Source of the DNA: Immersiella caudata
Taxonomy: Eukaryota; Ascomycota; Sordariomycetes; Sordariales; Lasiosphaeriaceae
Direction: 5' to 3'
Assembly (NCBI GenBank): GCA_030512335.1
Contig: JAULSU010000005.1
Span: 2,170,001 to 2,234,000, forward strand
Length of the DNA stretch: 64,000 nucleotides
A program made the position numbers and the translations under genes. The notes below the pieces were generated by a model. It did no database searches, had not been told where the DNA came from, and saw nothing but the letters and a program-made list of their open reading frames with translations. Position 1 is the first letter of the stretch; every line of letters starts with the position of its first letter. Below are positions 12,601-23,841 of this stretch, piece by piece.

Positions 12601-15600
12601 GTGTAGAAATCTTCCAATCCCAATGCTGTGATCCGAGTGGCTGGAAAAGACATTTACGCCATGGTTGCGTCCTGCTTTCGCAATCGACTCTGCAAGAAGT
12701 CCTGAACCGTGAATCCAAAGGATACCATCATTTTTGACCGCATCGTAAACTTTGGCGATGAATGCCTCAGCCTCGACGGCAGCAAGCAAGGCACTGAGCC
12801 AACTTGGTGTACAATGCACCAGGTTGCCAAGTTGGGAGAGTTTGGAGGCCGGAACCCAGACTCTCGACGCATTGGCTGGGCTCGGAGCCATTGCTAGCCC
12901 GCCAACAGGACAGCGCCCAACACAAAGATACGCCTTGGTACCATCGGCAAGGGTAAGGGGGGACGCTGACGAGAACAAGACTCGCAACTCCTCTGTCCCA
13001 TTAGGACCGTTCGGGCGCCCCAGGGCTTTGCGGAGAACTAGGCGATCATCTGCAGTCGCAGCGGCCTCCAACAGATCTTGAGACGGGTGGACAGTAGTGG
13101 TGATACGCCTTCTGTGCGAGTTCAGCTTGTCGTTAAGTGAGATGGTATGGCAAACTCGAGGGATGTAGGTAGCAAGGTTTTCGCCTTTGATATGCAACTC
13201 AGTCTCGTCGCTCCAGAGAATGCCGTCAAACTCGGGTTGGTTCAACGCGAGTGCTCGCAACATCTCGTGGCTGAACCTTTTCGCCAGACCCGCGTTCGAG
13301 AAGGACTCGACGTCAACAACCTTGAGTCGCAGGTCTGGAATTTCGGATCGGATGGACCGGGCCAGCCCCACAATCATATTCGAGAAGGGCTCTGTGCGAC
13401 ATCTTTCGGCTCCCCAAACAATGTAAGATGCGCCACTAAACATCGTCTGCAGGCTCTGGAGCACTCTCTCGCTCAGATTGCTGCCAAACAGCGAGGCGGC
13501 ATCCTCCACCTCCACTAAGCATATGATGGCAGTTGCCGAGGGTAGTGATCGTGGTTTCCAGTCAACCGCGACATCCTCCAGGCGCTCGATGACAGTGCCG
13601 CTTGCGCAGAACCGGCCAAGCATAATCGAGATGTTGTGCCCGAGTTTGGCAAGCTCCAGGGATCTCGACCCGCCCACAATCAGGAGCTCGTCAAGTTGTG
13701 GTATATCCACAGCCCGGTTGTTGGAAAAGTCCAGCGGCTCTCGTAGGAACTGGACACGGTCATCCACGGCTTGAGTGACCATGACAGAAGTCATGAACAA
13801 AGGACCATCAATATCTCGAACTGTCGAGTCCACGCCGGAAAAGCCGGTCCTCAAGAGCAACCTGTTCCACTGGACTTCGGAGACGGTTGGGTGCAGGGTT
13901 CTGCCGTCATCGCGACCTAACCACCATCCGGCCAAAGCGCCAACAACGAACCCCGGGCGGAGGAGTGCCGTGTTTGTAATTTCCAGCAGTAGTAAGTACC
14001 CACCCGGTCTCAGGAGTGATCGGCAATGTTGCAATGTCGTCTCCAGGCTGTGCGTGGCGTGGAGAACGCAGGAGGCAATGATCAAGTCGAACCGATGCCT
14101 GTCACCATCTCCGATGTCGTTCTCAATGTTGAGAACTCTGTAGTCCATCCTGTCTGAAAAGGCCTCAAACTTACCCTTCGCTGCTTCAAAGAACCCGCTC
14201 GATATGTCGGTAAAAGCGTAGGACCGAAACCCCGAGAGATTGGCCAAGACCTGCTTAGTGGCGCCGCCCGTCCCGCCCCCGATCTCGAGAACATCCATTT
14301 GAGGATACCGATGTGAAAGCTGACCAACCAACTGCCCGAGCTGTATGCTTGCGACACGAAAGCCCAAACCCGTTTCGTACAGTCGTGTCAGGCGGTTGTT
14401 CTCCATGAGGAGCTGCAGAATGGGAATTTCTCCGCGGATAATGGAGGGAAAGCTCTCGCCGAGAGCAATGATGAGCTCGACGTCAACATTGGACGGATTC
14501 GCCTTTTGCCACACCTCTAACATTTCGAGTGTCTCAGTGTCAGCCGGATCGATATGCGGATGACGACCGGCGTCGATCTCGGGAAGCAAGTGGTTGTTGA
14601 TCCAGTTCATCAGAGATTTGGCAGGAAGCTCAAGAACCTCGTCTGGTCCAATCTCTTGCGATAGGCGCCGGAAGTAGAAGTGTGCAGCCCTCTCGCACAT
14701 TCTCGCCAACTCCACCTCTCCTGGCCGTAGCAAATGGTTCCTAGAGGGGAACGAAGGACTACAGAATACATCTCTCACGAGCTCGTCCTGCGCGTAAAGC
14801 TGTCGGTCATCAGCGGCTGTGGGTAGAGCAAATGACGAGCAGGTCAGCCCCTGAACCTGGACCTCGGCATGCCCACAACCTTTGCCCGCGCAGAAGACGC
14901 TGATATCGCCCGATATGACGCGAGAGGATCCCAAACCGAGCCGACAGTCCCCAACCAGGCCACCTTCGATGTGCTCGCTACGTTCAGGACATTCCATGCT
15001 GATACGAACGCGCTCAATCGCCGTCGGCAAGTAATAGGTCCACATTTGCTCATCGCCCGGGTCGGAGAACGCAGAAAAGAGGCCGTGGAAAAGAGCGTCC
15101 AGTGATGCAGGATGCAGTCGGAGTTCTGGTTCGAAGACGCGATCGGCCGTTATTGTGGACATATCAAGTCGCCTGTGAACTGACGTTGCCCGGAAGCCAC
15201 CGGAGTACTTCAGTCCCACCCGCTCCAGATCGGTGTAAAATCGACTAAGGTCGACTTGCGTCAAGGGCAGATCAGGTTTCGTCCTCCTAGGCAAGACACC
15301 TGTGCTTGGTTCGCCAAGTGTCACGATGAGTCGGCCTTGGAAGTTGTGTCTTCCGGCAACTTCATCCTCCAGTACAGCATCAACATCCGCTCCGTAGCAA
15401 GAGAACCCCGCTTCGATGCAGTCTCGTGTCACACCGGTAGTGCGCACAGTAAACACAACATCTGTGCCCACTGACTGCTCGTCGAGCGTGATGGCGCGAT
15501 AAATGTGCATGTCGGTGAGCTCGACGAGACGAACTTGGCATCCTCCTCCGACGAGTTGCATTGCCGCCTCGTAGGCCATTGCGACGTAGCCTGCAGCGGG

Positions 15601-18600
15601 AAATAGCACTTCACCCTGAAACTGATGACCGCGAACCCAAGGCATCTCGCTCAGCTTAAACACGTTCCGCCACCGCATCTCTCGACTTCCTTCCTTGTCC
15701 TTGACGTGTCCGTGTGTGGCGGACAGAACGCCGAGTAGCGGGTGTGGAGGGCGAGATTGCATTCGGTATGTCCTCGACATGCGAGACTCTTTCCAGTGGC
15801 GCGAGCGATGATCCCATCTATAAGGAGGCAAAACGTCCTTGGTCGGGGGCAACGACTCGGAAACGGTCAGAGCCCTAAAATTCACGACGGGTTCGTGCGA
15901 TGATGTGAAGTGTTCCCAGATGAATCCGAGAGCCTCCGAAAACGACACAATGTCATCAGCGCCTCGCTGGAGAAGTCCACAATATGGAATGTCCTTGCCA
16001 GTCAAAGTTCGCAATGTCTCAGCTGCGGGAGACTTGAGGGCGGGATGTGGCCCAATTTCGAGCACGAGGTCGTAGCAATATTCGAACTCAGTCACCGCTC
16101 TTGCCAGTGCCTGACTGAACAGAACAGGTTTCCGCATGTTATCGACCCAGTACTGGTCTTTCAGTGCTTCCAAGTCCTCCGTTCTTCGTCCATTAGGGCC
16201 ATAGACACTGGAAAACCAACGTGGATGGGATGATGAGAGCCGCGTCTCTCTGACTTGGATTCCGCATCGCTGAAGAGCCGTGAGATATTGCGCTGTGCAC
16301 GAATCAAGGTGGTGGGAGTGATAGGCAGTATCGACCTTGAGCACGCGCGCAAATGCTTGTCGTTCGTCAAGGGCCGCCTTTGCTTCATCAATCGCCGCCG
16401 AGTCCCCCGAAAGCGTCATACTCGAAGGCGAGTTGCTCGCAGCCAAGGCGATACGGCCAGCGAAACGAGGCTCATGACAAAGCGCAGTAGCTTCTTCAAA
16501 AGACATACCAACTGCCATCATCTTCCCCGGGGTACCAGTTGACGCCGCAGTGCTCACAGAAAGCCCCCTGTAATAGGACACTTTGATCGCATCTTGCTTG
16601 GAAAGGAATCCCGCTGCGTACGCCGCGCCTATCTCTCCGGAGGAGTGGCCAACCACAGCACTGAGCTGCAAGCCAAAGCTGCGCAAGAGGTCGACCAACG
16701 CAATCTGTAGTGCTGTCGTCAGGGGCTGTGCGATTGCGGCTTCATGAACTCTCGACTGTTCCTTCGAAGCCAAAAGCTCAACCGAAAGCGTCCAAGACGA
16801 GGGATCATCAGAAAGAGATGCAAGGACAGACTCCATTTCCAGAATCGAATCGCGGAAAACTGCCGACTCTGCAAAGAGGCTCGTTCCCATAGAGGCCCAC
16901 TGGGCACCCTGCCCCGTGAAGATGCCAAGGATACGAAGCGGAAACCGCTTTGTAACTTCGGTAGCTTTGTTGATGTTTTGACTTTGATCTGATTTCTCCA
17001 GCTTCTCGATGAGTTGACCTACGGTGGAAGCAGCAAAGGAAACCTTGGATCGAAACTCAGTACGATGGAGCTGCAGTGTTCGGAATATGCCATCTGCATT
17101 GACACTTGACCGACTGCTCAACACCGCGGATATTGACGCGATGGATGACGTCAAGGAGTGCTCGGATGCTGCAGACAAGACTAAGGGTCCGAGGAATGGG
17201 AGTCTCTCATCTCTAACCCTCCCGGCTGCAACGGGGATCGTCTCTGAATTTGGTTCCCAGCTTTCCAGAATGGCATGGCTATTGGTGCCCCCAAACCCGA
17301 AGCTGTTGACGCTGGCCCGGCGAGGGACGCCGTTGGCCAGAATGGGCCACGGCTGGGCGATCTCCCGTGGGACCTCTAAGTTGGCATAGAAAGGTGAAAT
17401 TGCCGGGTTGAGGCGCTCGAACAGCAAGTTCGGCGGGATGGTTGCATTCTGGATGGCGAGCGAGGCCTTGAGTAGCCCAGCCAAACCTGCGGTACCTTCC
17501 AAGTGACCGACAACCGTCTTGATCGACCCAACAAGCAGCTTGGCCGAGTTTCCACCTCCCTCTCCCAATCTGTCTGAAATCTCGTCACCAGGAAAGAAGG
17601 CATCGCGGATGGCCTCGGCCTCGACAGGATCCCCAGCCAGAGTCCCAGTGCCGTGAGCTTCAAAGAACTGACAACGATCCTCAGGCCGACGGCAGTCAAG
17701 ACCACACCTTGCGTACGTCCTTCTGATCAAATCCACTTGCGCCAGGGGGTTTGGCATGGCGATCCCAGCTGTGCGACCGTCCTGGTTGACACCAGTCTCC
17801 CGGATGAGACACTCGATGTGATCGCCATCTGCGAGCGCCCGCTTCAACGTCTTCAGGATCACGGCCGCAAAGCCTTCTCCTCTAGCGTAACCGTCGGCAT
17901 CCGCATCCCACATGCGCGATCGGCCCGTTGGCGACAGCATGTGTAGCTTCGACTCGATGATGAATGGGTCTGGGGAGAGAATCAAGTTGCAACCAGCGGC
18001 GATGGCCATGGTGGAATCGCCGTGGCGAAGCTCCTGTACAGCATGGTGGACCGCCACAAGACTGCTGCTGCATGCGGTGTCGACCGTCACGGATGGCCCT
18101 CGGAGGTCAAAGGTGTACGAAATTCTATTGGACGTGATGTTTCGCGCTGTCCCGGTGGCTAGATACTGCGGAATCGTCGCCATGTCCCGGAGCAGGGCAT
18201 CGTAGTAGTCGGCACCCATCTGGCCAACGAAGACGCACGTTTGCGAGCCTCGCAGTCGTTCGAGAGTGTATCCTGCTGCTTCCATGCCCTCGTATACGGT
18301 TTCAAGGAGAATACGATGCTGCGGATCCATGGACTCGGCTTCCTTCGGGTGTGCGCCAAAGAATTGGTGATCGAAGAGAGCGGGGTCCTCGCCGAGGAGG
18401 TAGGCGTGTCGAACGTTGCTGCTCTGTTGAGAAGTCAGCATGCACAAATGACAAATGGGGTTCACAGCTTACTCCATGGTGCTCGCCATTCTCATGGTAA
18501 AAGCCATTGGGATCGAATCGACTGGAGGGGATTTCGGACAAGAGATCACGCGGCTCCTTTAGCAGCTCCCAGAGTTTGGACGGTGAGTTGACGCCGCCGG

Positions 18601-18652
18601 GGAAGCGGCAGCTGCTCCCAACAATAGCGATGGGCTCCGGCGCGGATTCCAT
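6643..18652 (-). CDS. Hybrid highly reducing PKS-NRPS (KS-AT-DH-cMT-KR-ACP-C-A-T-R)
   Basis: Core megasynthase of the cluster, 3986 residues, exons 18473-18652 and 6643-18423 with a 49 bp intron inside the KS. Approximate domains: KS 1-430 (Cys in DTACSSS, His in EAHGTGT); AT from 555 (GQGAQW, GHSSGEIGAA); DH from 950 (HQFQGEVLFP); cMT about 1400-1620 (SAM motif VLEIGGGTGG near 1438); KR 2130-2320 (GLAGDVG, Tyr in GQANYGAANMF); ACP Ser near 2446 (LGIDSLIAVE); C 2550-2980 (HHLVLDG); A 3020-3520 (YTSGSTGKPKG, NVYGPAEA, YKSGDRGRI, NPNGKRD); T Ser near 3574 (GGNSLLL); R from 3660 (GATGFLG, and YTISK near 3819). There is no ER, which fits the adjacent separate enoyl reductase. All catalytic motifs look intact. 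Inferred product: one amino acid acylated by a methylated reduced polyketide, with R-domain release either reductive or by Dieckmann cyclisation. Confidence 0.97.
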
Positions 18653-19072
18653 TTTAAAACGGCACCAGTGTTATTTGGCAACTTGAGTACTGGCCAGAAT
18701 GCGTGTTTGGGGAAGGAGCGCTGAGTGTGAGTGGGGACAGCTTTTTCGCTGCGACCAGTCTGCTAGGTGTTGATCAGAAATGTCCAAACAGCCTTTTGCA
18801 CAGTCACAGCAGCATTATACCGCTGGGGCTGCATGACAATCGACTTTCAACACCTACTCGCGGCGTCGGTGACTGGTGAGCAGCCGGCCATCGGCGCATA
18901 TGGAGCGGGGGGTGGTGGCACCTATTGCGGCGCTTCCCAAAGTTCGTGCCAGACCGCCATCGTGGCTTCCGCGACCTGAACGACGGACAAAAGCGCACGC
19001 TAAACCCACCTGGCCACCTGGACAATCACCTTTCAACTGCTTTCTGCTCAACGGACAAGAAACCGACCCAAT
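18653..19072. promoter_or_regulatory. Bidirectional promoter of PKS-NRPS and trans-ER
   Basis: 420 bases between the divergent starts of the megasynthase and its enoyl reductase, so the two are probably co-regulated. CGG/CCG triplets of the kind bound by Zn2Cys6 factors are present around 18855-18900, but no spaced palindrome stands out. The half-site-like CGTGTTTGG near 18702 resembles half of the palindrome in the MFS promoter (23978-23989), weak evidence only. Confidence 0.55.
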
Positions 19073-20202
19073 ATGAAGGCACGCGAAGCTTTGGTTGCGC
19101 TCCGAACCGGACGGTATTCCCTGGTTCCAAATGTGCCTATTCCCGGCATCGAGCCAGGGGAAATGCTCTGCAAGGTACGAGCGGTCGCCCTCAACCCGGT
19201 GGACTGGAAGGTGATCGACTTGTCAGCCAGCCCAGATGCCATCGGCGGCTACGACTTTGCTGGTGAAGTCATCGAAGTCAGCTCCTGCGTGTCCCGGTTC
19301 AAAGTCGGCGATCGAATTCTCGCCATGACCTTTGGAACGAACCCGCTGAGGCTAGCCTCAGGGGCCTTCAGTAATGTCGCCATTGCGACTGAGGACCTCG
19401 CTTGCAAAGTCCCCGAGTGGATGTCCTTCCAGCAGGCTTCCAGCATGGCCGTAGCCATTGCTACAGCAGGACTTGCGCTCCATCGAACCATGGGGATCCC
19501 CATTAGCACAGAGATGGAGCATGGCGGAGCTCAGCCTAAGAATCCGTTCTTCGTTCTTGTGTCTGGTGGGGCGACTGCCACAGGGACAGTTGCTATCCAA
19601 CTGCTGAAAGCGTAGGTCTCCGCGATTGGCCTCATTCACACAGGGAACCACATTCAAGCTGACTCTATTCAAGTTGCGGAGCCGTTCCGATCGCGACCTG
19701 CAGCCCGCAGAACAGCACGCTCGTGAAGTTAGCAGGCGCCGTCGAGACTTTCGACTACCGCTCCCCAACATGCGGCATTGAGATTTCCGCCTACACTAAC
19801 AACACGCTGTCGTTGGTGCTCGACTGCGTCACCGAAGCTGCGAGCATGAAGCTGTGTTACGAGGCGATTGGCCCTACGGGTGGGCACTACGTGGCCTTGG
19901 ATCCGTTTCCAACAAATATCCAGTACACTCGGCGCGATGTGCGCGCCGAATCGATCATGGCTCTGACCCTTTTCGGAGGGGAGGTTGCGCTGGATGGCGC
20001 GTACGGGTACCCAGCGGATCCTACCGCTCGGCCCTTTGCGCGGAGGATATTCTTGATGGCCGAGCAGCTGCTCGGCGACCGTCGGCTCATACCTCACCCA
20101 ATCGAGGTGAGACTCGGTGGCCTCGAGGGTGTCAAAACGGGAATTGAGGACCTGAGGCGAGGAGGCGTCCGAGCGACAAAGCTCGTGTACCCTCTGTCCT
20201 AG
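19073..20202 (+). CDS. Trans-acting enoyl reductase of the PKS-NRPS (MDR family)
   Basis: A 355-residue zinc-independent medium-chain dehydrogenase/reductase that would reduce the growing polyketide on the PKS, which lacks its own ER. Exons 19073-19611 and 19674-20202; the 62 bp intron has GT-AG ends and a CTGAC branch site, and the codon split GC|T gives a continuous family match (LLKACGAVPIATCSP). Seen: the GroES-like part with VRAVALNPVDWKVID, GYDFAGEV, then the nucleotide-binding VSGGATATGT. It matches the family of LovC-like stand-alone ERs that accompany fungal PKS-NRPSs such as those for tenellin, aspyridone and cytochalasin. The adjacency and shared promoter support the pairing. The stop appears genuine at LVYPLS. 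Confidence 0.93.
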
Positions 20203-20372
20203 TCGAACCTCCAATCTGTCGGTGCTTTTGTTTCTAGTTGCACGCAATCTTTAGATGACACTCGAACTCAACTCTGCATCTCCTTCTCTCCACTCTTCAC
20301 TTCAGGCCTACCCGCCCCTTGTCGAACAGCCGCAGTCTCATATCCCTCCTGCCATCAACAGAACAGTCCGAA

Positions 20373-20837
20373 ATGACATCCCCAAACTCAATTTCGAATC
20401 CCGCAAACAGCAACCCTGCTCCGCTAGCTGCACCCCTTCTCAAGTTCTCGGTCCAGTTCAACCGCAAAGAAGGCATCACCGAGGAAGCATTCACCACATA
20501 CATGAACACAGTCCAGATGCCGCGCGCCGCACCTGTCATCAAGAAACACGGCATTGTCAAATACTCCCTCTTCCTCTCCCCCTCGCCCATGCGGGCTGCA
20601 TTCGGTGATGAGCTCATCAACCAGCTGGACAAGCCGACGTGGAAGATGACCGGTTTTGACGCGATGACTTCGTACTGGGTGCGAAGCCCGGATGAACTGC
20701 GTGCACTGTTGGCGGATCCGGAGTGGGAGGAGAATGTTACCGGGCCGGAGGCTGAGTGGATTGATATGGAGACTGTGGTTGTTTTGGCGGGATTTGAGAC
20801 TACATATGTAGAGGATGGTGAGATTGTTTTGAAGTGA
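20373..20837 (+). CDS. EthD-domain protein (dimeric alpha/beta barrel), cluster member
   Basis: A 154-residue soluble protein with a single EthD-like ferredoxin-fold domain: a beta strand (LLKFSVQFNRKEG), a helix with EEAFTTYMNTVQMPRAAPVIKKHG, then KYSLFLSP, the DAMTSYWVRSPDELRALL segment and the DPEWEENVTGPE segment. No signal peptide or membrane helix. The first 20 residues are a Pro/Asn/Ser-rich leader. I start at the first ATG of the frame; the open frame runs upstream to 20319 without another ATG. It sits 170 bp after the enoyl reductase, same strand, so it is likely co-expressed. EthD-type proteins in fungal clusters act as decarboxylases, dehydratases or cyclases on polyketides; the role here is unknown, and ring closure of the PKS-NRPS product is a reasonable guess. 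Confidence 0.82.
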   Translation: MTSPNSISNPANSNPAPLAAPLLKFSVQFNRKEGITEEAFTTYMNTVQMPRAAPVIKKHGIVKYSLFLSPSPMRAAFGDELINQLDKPTWKMTGFDAMTSYWVRSPDELRALLADPEWEENVTGPEAEWIDMETVVVLAGFETTYVEDGEIVLK

Positions 20838-21551
20838 ATGCTTTTCTGTACTATTATTCGAACATGACCACAATGCCATTGTGGCGGAACAACCATTCTT
20901 CAACCACACAAAACATCAGAGATTTTTGCACCAATCATGGATATTCCATCCTATTCTAGAATCTAGCAAATCTAGACATAAAGCGGTTCTTGCTTTAAGC
21001 ATAGCACCTCACCTTAGGCGACTAGCGACACCAGAATAAGAGAAAATCTACATCTCGACGCCCTGCCTGCAAGCCCCCATAAGTCAGCGGGCTCGAAGCG
21101 ACCGAATTGGGAACCCACCGAACCAGCTAGCCAACATCCCCGGGTCCCCTCCCCAAGTACATCCGAATCGGCGCATATCCGTCGGTCCTCGGTACGTAGT
21201 ATCGGCAGTCGCCCCCAGCGGGTGATCTCGGCGTCCGAAATATCCAAACCTCCGCTTACCTCCGCTGCCTCCGCTTGCCTCCGCTTGCCTCCGCTCTCCT
21301 CCGCTTCCCCCCGGTTCCCTCCGCGCCGCCGAAAACCCACCGAGGTCCGAGCCGCGCCAGCCGAACACGTGGAGGCCGAAGTAGCACACTTCAATCCGCC
21401 GGAGAACTCCGTTGCCACGAACTTGAAGACCCCCCGCACATAGGGGCTAGTTCCATGCGTCCAGTTTCCAATGGAAGCAGACAAGTGAACCCGAACCTTG
21501 ATAGCATTTCTCCTGCAGCGTCTCCCAGAGACACTCTCATTCACCACCAGA
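20838..21551. other. Upstream region of the four-TM gene, with pyrimidine-rich repeat
   Basis: 714 bases between two cluster genes. The second half is GC- and pyrimidine-rich and carries the CCTCCGCTT repeat. Minus-strand open frames here are low-complexity products of that repeat and are not supported as genes. Confidence 0.45.
21249..21308. repeat. Short tandem repeat, CCTCCGCTT unit
   Basis: Six consecutive degenerate copies of a 9-10 bp unit (CCTCCGCTT plus zero or one base) lie about 245-300 bp upstream of the four-TM gene start. This could be a promoter polypyrimidine tract or a minisatellite. The strong strand asymmetry (C and T only) is visible directly. Confidence 0.7.
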
Positions 21552-22158
21552 ATGACGGCAGCCCTCCTCCTCCTGCGGCTTGTACCGCTTCTCGCCACGA
21601 CATGTGCGTAAAACACCATCAGTTATTTTTGCCCTTCACATGCTGACGCTCGTAGCATCCCTAACCTTTACCCTCTCCGAACATCTCTACCTCGCTCCCT
21701 ATACCCAACCCGCCTTCGGCCCCGGAACACCAACCCGCGCTGCTGCAAACCTCATCCTCCCACCTTACATCAAACGCTGGTTTCCTCGCGGTTTTGGGGT
21801 CATTCTAGTGCTGTACCCCCTTTCTTGGGCAACCGCTATCGCGAACCTTGCTGTGCCTGGTGCGGGACTGAACCTTCACGGTGAGACGTGTGCTTCCAAG
21901 GCAGCTTTTGGCTTGTATCTTTCGGGCCTGTTCTTTAGCGTCGGTCATTTCCTTTGGGGGCCAAGAGCTAAAGCGTTGATGGGTGCAATTTCAGGGGGAA
22001 AGGCGGGAAATACTGGAGATGAAGATGAAGCGAGTGATAAAGTGAGCGTGCTCAAAGTATGGATCAAGATGAACATTGTGAGAGGGTTGGTGGTTGATCT
22101 GCCCGGCTGGGCATGTTTTTTTGCTGGATTTCTCGTAGCTGTGGGATCTTCTTTGTAG
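21552..22158 (+). CDS. Small four-TM integral membrane protein, cluster member
   Basis: A 184-residue protein, exons 21552-21603 and 21656-22158 (52 bp GT-AG intron, phase 1). Four hydrophobic segments are visible: about 2-20 after the start, GFGVILVLYPLSWATAIANL, AAFGLYLSGLFFSVGHFLW, and DLPGWACFFAGFLVAVGSS at the C-terminus. A conserved-looking WIKMNIVRG precedes the last helix, reminiscent of the W-N-R pattern in DUF1772 / anthrone-oxygenase-like proteins; that assignment is tentative. Its stop codon is only 6 bp from the convergent stop of the MFS gene, so the two 3' UTRs must overlap. It may be a membrane oxygenase or cyclase acting on the cluster product, or a scaffold. I do not recognise a defined enzymatic family with confidence. 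Confidence 0.75.
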
Positions 22159-22164
22159 ACTCTG

Positions 22165-23841
22165 TTACTCCACCGAAGCCGAGGTAGAAACTTGCTTCTT
22201 TTCGTCCTCACCATTCCGCTCCGAATCTTCCACTTTTGACGACCCCTCGACAGCAGCCATGCCGTAGTCTGTTTCCAGCTGCTCCCTCATTGGGACCTCT
22301 TTGACCACTAACGCGACCAAAAATCCCAACAGTCCAAACGCGATGCCCACCTCCCATGTCAGCCGCAGCGCTGCAACGTAGACACCTACCACTTGCTTCT
22401 TCACCTCCGGGATTGCGTCAAGACTCTGCATGAATTCCTTGGACGCCATAGCATACGCTCCCCCGTCCACCAGTATCCTCCTCAGCGACACATCATCCAC
22501 CGTGTCCACAAGCGCGTTAACTCTCGAGTTGAAGATTGCCGCAGGGATGCTCACGCCCCAAACGGCGCCAAAACTCCGAAGGAATCCCCACGTGGCCGTG
22601 GCGATGGCCTGGTCCGCTTCCGCTAACGGCGCTTGGATGGCCGGCAACGTCGTCGTCAGCAGCAACCCGCACCCGGCAGCGCCAAGAATCTGCGTGCCAA
22701 CCCAGTATCCTGTCGAACTTGCTTCGTTGAGCAACGTGAAGAGGCCGAAAGTGATGGTAATGAGCGCGATCCCTGCAAATTGAAACGGGCGATATTTTCC
22801 AAGGACGGAAACGCCGGCGCCTGCCACAATGGCAAATGGTATGATACCAACTGCAGTTGGGAGCAGATTCACGCCGGAAGCGGTGGGCGAGGCTTCCAGA
22901 ACGGACTGGAAGTATAAGGGCAGGAAGAAAAGAACCCAACCGGTGAGAACTGCGTGAATGAAAGTGAGCCCAAAGGAGCCGAGAGAAGTGCGGTTTGAGA
23001 AAAGGCGTAGCGGCATTGTTGGCTCGCGAACGAGGGAGGAAATGGATTCGATGACGAGGAAGGCGACGTGGCCGGCGAGGCCCAGGATCAGGGGGACGAG
23101 GGTCCGGGCTGATGACCATGGGGATTCGGTACCGCCCCAGGTTAAAGCAAGCAGCACTGCGACGACTGAAGCGATGAGGAGGGCATTGCCTGTGAAATCG
23201 ACCCGACGGATCAAGTTGGAGAAACTGTCCTTGTTGTACTCGACGTGGAGGAATAGGAAGAGGAGGACGAGCGCGGCGCCGGCGATGGGGAGGTTCATGT
23301 AAAAGATCCAACGCCATGTAACGCGCTGTGTCATGATGCCCCCAATCACAGGGCCGAGTCCCATGGCAACAGCGAAGGAGACGAAGATGACACCCAAGTA
23401 TTTAGGCCGTTCGCGAAGGGGTACCAAGTCGCAGACAATGATCTCGACAAGGATATTGATACCGCCGCCGCCAATTCCCTGAATGGCGCGGCCAGCGATG
23501 AGCATGTTGATGTTGCGCGCGGCCCCGGATACGGCTGAGCCGATGGCAAAAAGAAGCGTAGCGGCAATGGTCAAACTTCGGCGGCCAAACACATTGGCTG
23601 TTTGACCATACAGGGGCTGGAAGGCGACCGAAGTAACAAGATAGCTCGTGGCGACCCATACAAAGGCGCTCGTAGAGCCAGCGAGGTCCTTGGTGATTGT
23701 CGGAAGAGCAGTGGAGATGACCGAGATATCAAGCGCCGACAGGATGGACGTGATGCTTAATGCTGCGAATATCGCCCAAAATCGCCAGCCATGTTGTGAA
23801 GGTTGTGCCTCAACGGCGGTTGGAGGTACGGCTGTCGCCAT
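22165..23841 (-). CDS. MFS multidrug exporter, 14-TM DHA2-like, cluster member
   Basis: A 558-residue single-exon major facilitator protein, probably exporting the cluster product or giving self-protection at the plasma membrane. Fourteen hydrophobic segments can be traced. The family signatures are clear: LDISVISTALPTI in TM1, the motif-A-like GQTANVFGRRS loop, GRAIQGIGGGG in TM4 and GLGPVIGGIM (motif C) in TM5. The C-terminus is a hydrophilic Glu/Ser/Lys-rich tail. Length is normal for fungal DHA2 drug exporters. The start ATG precedes a soluble 20-residue leader. It is transcribed away from the cluster regulator on the same strand, and its 3' end abuts that of the four-TM gene. Confidence 0.93.
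   Translation of the reverse strand: MATAVPPTAVEAQPSQHGWRFWAIFAALSITSILSALDISVISTALPTITKDLAGSTSAFVWVATSYLVTSVAFQPLYGQTANVFGRRSLTIAATLLFAIGSAVSGAARNINMLIAGRAIQGIGGGGINILVEIIVCDLVPLRERPKYLGVIFVSFAVAMGLGPVIGGIMTQRVTWRWIFYMNLPIAGAALVLLFLFLHVEYNKDSFSNLIRRVDFTGNALLIASVVAVLLALTWGGTESPWSSARTLVPLILGLAGHVAFLVIESISSLVREPTMPLRLFSNRTSLGSFGLTFIHAVLTGWVLFFLPLYFQSVLEASPTASGVNLLPTAVGIIPFAIVAGAGVSVLGKYRPFQFAGIALITITFGLFTLLNEASSTGYWVGTQILGAAGCGLLLTTTLPAIQAPLAEADQAIATATWGFLRSFGAVWGVSIPAAIFNSRVNALVDTVDDVSLRRILVDGGAYAMASKEFMQSLDAIPEVKKQVVGVYVAALRLTWEVGIAFGLLGFLVALVVKEVPMREQLETDYGMAAVEGSSKVEDSERNGEDEKKQVSTSASVE

Noticed and set aside
21014..21619. 201-codon minus-strand frame overlapping the four-TM gene promoter
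   Set aside because: It is built of low-complexity Gly/Arg/Ser/Glu encoded by the CCTCCGCTT repeat and overlaps a better supported gene.
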